Shown piece by piece: positions 6,395 through 9,300 of a stretch of DNA of 9,300 nucleotides (position 1 is its first letter; every line of letters starts with the position of its first letter). The DNA lies in NCBI GenBank assembly GCA_964425855.1, contig CAYROE010000047.1:1-9300 (forward strand), written 5' to 3'. A program made the translations under genes and the position numbers. Source of the stretch: S143-63 sp964425855 (GTDB lineage: Archaea > Thermoproteota > Thermoprotei_A > Sulfolobales > Acidilobaceae). Below the pieces are notes generated by a model. That model worked only from the letters and a program-made list of their open reading frames with translations. It had not been told where the DNA came from and made no database searches.

Positions 6395-6450
6395 AAAAAG
6401 AATATAAGGAAAATAATACGACCTCCTCTCCGTCTTTTCATCCTAATACA
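6395..6450. terminator. Convergent terminator region between the rhomboid gene and the 6451-7152 gene
   Basis: Two genes converge on this 57-base gap. On the plus strand TCTTTTC (6433-6439) follows the rhomboid stop. On the minus strand there are TATTTTCC and TTCTTTTTC (from 6414 down to 6395). Such T runs fit archaeal termination on both strands. No hairpin is evident. Confidence 0.4.
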
Positions 6451-7152
6451 TTATGGTCCAAACTCTGAACTCTCCCCGCTGAGTGAAGCCTGTCGCATTA
6501 TCCTTATTCGATCCTCTCCAGCAACAGCTGATAACTTGTTAAAACCTATAATAACCAATACTAATCCAGCTATGATAAGTAGTGATCCTATGCTCTGGTG
6601 AGCCAGTACTCCCAGTAGTGAGAGAATAGCTCCTATTAATAGCAGGTTACCTGGCTCCTCGTAATCATCGCCAAACTTCTTCAACTCCAATGCGAATAGT
6701 ATTAGACCTATGTCCCATAGAAGCGCGGCTAAGCCTACAAGGATAACGCCTACTCCTATGATGAGTAGAATAGCTCCTATGAGGCCAAGGATAGCAGAGT
6801 AGTATAATATTGTTATTGACGTGCTTAGAGATCTCGCCATAGTACTGTTATCGGTCTCGCTAGTATTCTTCATATCTTTTGTACTGGTGTATAAGATGTA
6901 GGATCCATAGATCAAGAATATCATTGAGGCAATTAATCCTATGAGTAATGAGCCTAGCATGGTAAAAATTGCCCCTTCAGGAGAACCCATAAAGCCACTA
7001 GTGATAAAGGTAACTCCTGCTACTAGGAACAATGTAGCGAAAAGTACCACTACTCCCACTTTCATTACAATATTTGCCCTAACTATATTTTTGGAATTCT
7101 TCTCTAAAGATTCGAGTATATCCTTTGACTTGAGACGAACATCGTTTTCCAT
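6451..7152 (-). CDS. Six-helix membrane protein of unknown function (DUF973-like)
   Basis: A 233-residue protein when started at ATG 7150-7152. A charged N-terminal stretch of about 28 residues precedes six predicted helices at about 30-50, 64-88, 115-134, 135-156, 168-184 and 187-205, then a polar C-terminal tail of about 25 residues. The second half is a run of G-x-I-L/L-I-G repeats. No catalytic or metal-binding motif is seen. The pattern recalls the small archaeal membrane families of DUF973 type, common in crenarchaea; this is a weak, recall-based match. Start choice: the frame can be extended to a GTG at 7218, but GAGGTG (7160-7165) sits seven bases before the ATG at 7152, and a TATA box at 7195-7204 would start the mRNA near 7173, downstream of the GTG. 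The gene seems to be transcribed alone. Confidence 0.65.
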   Translation of the reverse strand: MENDVRLKSKDILESLEKNSKNIVRANIVMKVGVVVLFATLFLVAGVTFITSGFMGSPEGAIFTMLGSLLIGLIASMIFLIYGSYILYTSTKDMKNTSETDNSTMARSLSTSITILYYSAILGLIGAILLIIGVGVILVGLAALLWDIGLILFALELKKFGDDYEEPGNLLLIGAILSLLGVLAHQSIGSLLIIAGLVLVIIGFNKLSAVAGEDRIRIMRQASLSGESSEFGP

Positions 7153-7159
7153 AATATAG

Positions 7160-7165
7160 CACCTC
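7160..7165 (-). promoter_or_regulatory. Shine-Dalgarno site that decides the start of the 6451-7152 gene
   Basis: GAGGTG on the minus strand, seven bases before the ATG at 7152. No comparable site precedes the longer GTG start (7218) or the ATG at 7176. Confidence 0.6.
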
Positions 7166-7194
7166 TTCGACTCCATACTAGTCCTATTTTTCTT

Positions 7195-7204
7195 CAATCT
7201 TATA
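7195..7204 (-). promoter_or_regulatory. Candidate TATA box for the 6451-7152 gene
   Basis: TTATAAGATT on the minus strand predicts a start near 7173, which leaves a leader of about 20 bases holding the GAGGTG site. A second box at 7218-7231 (CAGTATATTATTAG) is possible. Confidence 0.4.
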
Positions 7205-7326
7205 ACAGAGGAGTCCACTAATAATATACTGTGTACTTGTGGTATATAATTTCAACTCTCCCAACGATGTTTCTATTGGAGACTGGTCCTATAATTTAAT
7301 TAATATAACAATGTGTTTAGACAGCT

Positions 7327-7331
7327 AAAAA
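7327..7331 (-). terminator. Oligo-T terminator candidate after the SpoIIM-like gene
   Basis: The minus strand reads CTTATTTTTAGC about 90 bases past the stop at 7419. The rest of 7219-7418 is AT-rich (especially 7361-7400) and holds no ORF or RNA gene that I recognise. Confidence 0.3.
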
Positions 7332-7418
7332 TAAGTATTATTGCGAGATACTATGATATGTAGCTAGATTTAATATTTTTATATATTATTTAAATAAGTT
7401 ATTTTGCCAACATAATTA

Positions 7419-8039
7419 CTATTTTAGCTCGAAAATTAATACCGCCTCTATATGAGCGCCCAAAACAATAAACATCGCTCCCATGACTATCATCAATAGC
7501 CTCAAAGACCTGTTATCTAGCGCAGATGCAAGGATGCCAACTATATATCCTCCTAGTTCAAAGACGCCGAACATCTTGGATATGCTAACATTCAAGACGA
7601 GTAACAGATAGTCGAGACTCAACGGATACCCGAATAATCTCAAGGAGTTTAGGATAAGCCCAAATAATATTATAGGCGATAATAGAACGCCGAATATTAT
7701 TCTTGCTTTCTGAGATTGTAGAATACTTTTCCATACCCTGCAATCTGGTAGGTTTATAACTCTACATCTTTGATAGGAAACCCACGAACCTTTATAGTAT
7801 ATAATATATAATGCGTAGTATAATAAGGTAAATGTTAGTAAATTATGTAAGGATATTATGAGCCAGAGTTTCCCTATCTCTCCGTAATATACAGTGCAGT
7901 CAAGTACCGGCAGTAGTATTCTTCGCTGAAATAACATGATAATAATAACTAAGACTAAGAATAGTACAAGATCCCTAGAGATCTTTACTAAATATTTAGT
8001 CTCTTCTCGGACGGCTTCGTACACTTTAGACCATATCAA
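7419..8039 (-). CDS. Membrane protein with SpoIIM-like (DUF95) features
   Basis: A 206-residue protein with about five membrane helices (around 22-36, 57-81, 113-130, 143-172, 179-203). The segment F-G-V-F-E-L-G-G at 157-164, followed by Y-I-V-G-I-L-A, resembles the H-G-x-x-E-L-P-A helix of SpoIIM-family proteins, and the end, G-A-H-I-E-A-V-L-I (194-202), resembles their closing A-A-x-I-E-A segment. In the family the first residue of the motif is usually His; here it is Phe. Three cysteines, C48, C92 and C100, lie in non-membrane loops. SpoIIM proteins occur widely in archaea outside sporulation and their role there is unclear. Start: TTG at 8037-8039, because TAG lies two codons upstream in frame and GGTG (8048-8051) is eight bases ahead; a GTG at codon 6 is an alternative. 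It is divergent from the permease. Confidence 0.55.
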   Translation of the reverse strand: MIWSKVYEAVREETKYLVKISRDLVLFLVLVIIIMLFQRRILLPVLDCTVYYGEIGKLWLIISLHNLLTFTLLYYALYIIYYKGSWVSYQRCRVINLPDCRVWKSILQSQKARIIFGVLLSPIILFGLILNSLRLFGYPLSLDYLLLVLNVSISKMFGVFELGGYIVGILASALDNRSLRLLMIVMGAMFIVLGAHIEAVLIFELK

Positions 8040-8047
8040 TAACTAAG

Positions 8048-8051
8048 CACC
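8048..8051 (-). promoter_or_regulatory. Short Shine-Dalgarno site supporting the TTG start of the SpoIIM-like gene
   Basis: GGTG on the minus strand, eight bases before the TTG at 8039. A TATA-like CTATAATA at 8097-8090 further upstream would start the mRNA near 8066. Confidence 0.4.
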
Positions 8052-8106
8052 GTAATTATCTTCTGCTTGAAAGCTTGTAAAAAGGGGGCTTATTATAGTG
8101 CTCGGC

Positions 8107-8117
8107 AAATATTTAAG
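8107..8117 (+). promoter_or_regulatory. Candidate TATA box for the permease transcript
   Basis: AAATATTTAAG is centred about 27 bases before the ATG at 8141, so the mRNA should begin at or very near that ATG. The permease reading frame then starts about 30 bases into the message. Confidence 0.45.
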
Positions 8118-8140
8118 ACAAGCTACTAAAAATAGTCAAA

Positions 8141-8200
8141 ATGAAGTGGGCTAAAAGAGGCGGTGATCAGAATTATCTCGTATCGAAGGTAAGAAGCTAG
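8141..8200 (+). CDS. 19-codon mini-ORF overlapping the permease frame; possible leader peptide
   Basis: ATG at 8141 opens a 19-residue basic reading frame ending in TAG at 8198-8200. Its distance from the TATA-like box fits leaderless translation. It overlaps the beginning of the permease frame by about 30 bases in another phase, and it contains the GGTGATC site that would serve the permease. It could be a regulatory upstream ORF, the true N-terminus of the permease separated by a frameshift, or chance. Confidence 0.3.
   Translation: MKWAKRGGDQNYLVSKVRS
8162..8168 (+). promoter_or_regulatory. Strong Shine-Dalgarno site with no ordinary start codon after it
   Basis: GGTGATC is the same full-length site used by the acyl-CoA synthetase gene. 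There the start lies four bases downstream; here the codon at that spot in the permease frame is TTA (8173-8175), not ATG, GTG or TTG. Confidence 0.6.
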
Positions 8201-9300
8201 GATTCTGGGAAGTATTCTCTATTGGAGTTGGAGGAATGATAGGAGGTGGAATATTCGCGGTTCTCGGCCTAAGCCTGGAGCTAGCCGATGGTGCTGCGCC
8301 AATCGCTTTTGCACTCGCAGGACTCATAGCGCTCCTATCATCTTATAGTTATGCTAAGCTGAGTAGTAGATATCCTAGCGAGGGGGGCACGATAGAGTTC
8401 CTTGTCCAGGCCTATGGAGATGGTATTCTTAGCGGCGGCCTTAACATAATGCTATTGGCAAGCTATATAGTGATGATAGCGTTATATGCTCATGCATTCG
8501 CCAGCTATGGTGCGAGTATCTTGTCGTCATACTATCACATTGCATATATTGTACTCGTGGTATTCGTCGTATCATCCCTCACGATCGTAAACATGCTAGG
8601 TGCTAAGACGAGTGGAAGAGTCGAGTTAGCACTAGTATCATTTAAGCTAGGAGTACTACTCTTCGTGTCAATGGTCTCATTGGGGCTGGTAGACTGGGCA
8701 AGGCTAGCGCCGTCAAATTATCCTCCGATTACAAGTATTATTGCTGGAGGCATGATAATCTTCTTAGCGTATGAGGGATTCGAGCTCGTAGCAAATACCG
8801 CAATGGACGTCGAGAACACAAGTGTCCTGAGGAGAGCCCTATACTCTAGCGTTATCGTAGTTATTCTAGTGTACATACTTATAGCCGTTGTAGCCGCTGG
8901 AGGACTCTCCCTTGAAGAGGTCCAAAAGGCAAGAGACTACGCCCTCGCAGTACTAGTGAAGCCAGTTCTAGGTATAGCAGGCTTCGCATTAGTCGTAGCA
9001 GCAGCGTTAGCTAGTACAGGCTCTGCAATAAACGCAACCCTATACGGGACTGCACGAATGTCATACATGGTGACCAAGTATGGCCAGGCACCACGTGTAC
9101 TAGGCAGAAAAGTATGGAGAGGAGCGTACGAGGGACTGGTAATTATTAGTGTCTTGAGCCTTGCATTAGCGCTTGGGGCGAGCCTCGAGGCTATAAGTGC
9201 AGCTGGTAGCGGAGGATTTCTAATAATATTCGCCATGGTGAACTTCGCGGCCTTCAGGCTGAGAAAACAGACAGGGTCAAACCCGGCTATAACGCTCATA
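8167..9300 (+). CDS. APC-superfamily amino acid permease, start codon unclear, C-terminus beyond the window
   Basis: The frame is open from after TGA 8164-8166 to the right edge (378 codons). It encodes a membrane transporter. L-G-F-W-E-V-F-S-I-G-V-G-G-M-I-G-G-G-I-F, beginning about 11 codons in, is the first-helix signature of archaeal APC permeases, whose unwound G-x-G segment binds the substrate backbone. A-Y-E-G-F-E-L-V-A-N-T-A (about bases 8770-8805) followed by D-V-E-N is the helix 6 signature. Nine or more helices are visible. Role: uptake of amino acids or related amines with a proton or sodium ion; the substrate cannot be told. No ATG, GTG or TTG occurs in frame before the ATG at 8236, which would remove half of helix 1. 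The GGTGATC site at 8162 predicts a start near 8173. So either a rare start codon is used, or there is a mutation, frameshift or sequencing error at the 5' end. Confidence 0.85.

Noticed and set aside
8937..9299. A 120-codon minus-strand ORF opposite the permease
   Set aside because: The plus-strand frame carries clear APC permease motifs through the same bases. The minus-strand product is an Ala/Pro/Thr-rich shadow.
1..9300. Search by eye for CRISPR repeats, tRNA or rRNA genes, transposases and terminal inverted repeats
   Set aside because: None found. Nearly all of the sequence is taken by ordinary genes, and the gaps are short and AT-rich.

Overview
The window looks like the chromosome of a hyperthermophilic crenarchaeon (Thermoproteota, perhaps Desulfurococcales or a relative; lineage is inference). 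Reasons: heavy ATA and AGG/AGA codon use, tight gene spacing, TATA-type promoter boxes about 26 bases ahead of start codons or of short leaders, Shine-Dalgarno sites of the GGTGATC/GAGGTG type, TTG start codons, and archaeal-type proteins. I see no rRNA, tRNA, CRISPR array, insertion sequence or other mobile element. Most genes are metabolic or membrane genes.

Layout, left to right. (1) 2-418, plus strand: the C-terminal part of a PotD-like polyamine-binding protein, cut by the left edge. (2) 583-1098, plus: a VKOR-family disulfide-forming membrane protein. (3) 1215-2912, minus: a two-gene unit with a 12-helix membrane protein resembling the heme-copper oxidase/NO reductase fold, directly followed by a small HExxH zinc-metallopeptidase-like protein that starts with TTG. 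(4) 3110-4864, minus: an AMP-forming acyl-CoA synthetase with a textbook Shine-Dalgarno site. (5) 5078-5407, minus: an encapsulated-ferritin-like iron protein, probably translated from a leaderless mRNA, divergent from (6) 5638-6393, plus: a rhomboid intramembrane protease. (7) 6451-7152, minus: a six-helix membrane protein whose start is better placed 66 bases inside the longest frame. (8) 7419-8039, minus: a membrane protein with SpoIIM-like features. (9) From about 8167 to the right edge, plus: an APC-family amino acid permease with no ordinary start codon, overlapped by a 19-codon mini-ORF.

How the genes fit together: several products concern redox or metal chemistry (the VKOR protein, the heme-copper-like protein, the ferritin-like protein), and others concern uptake and activation of organic substrates (PotD, permease, acyl-CoA synthetase). 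Apart from the two-gene unit at 1215-2912, the genes seem to be separate transcription units, so a shared pathway is not shown. I found no obviously new multi-gene system. The best leads are the heme-copper-like protein that lacks the helix VII histidine pair, the permease without a start codon, the acyl-CoA synthetase with Asp in place of a conserved A8-loop Gly, and the VKOR protein with an enlarged inter-cysteine loop.
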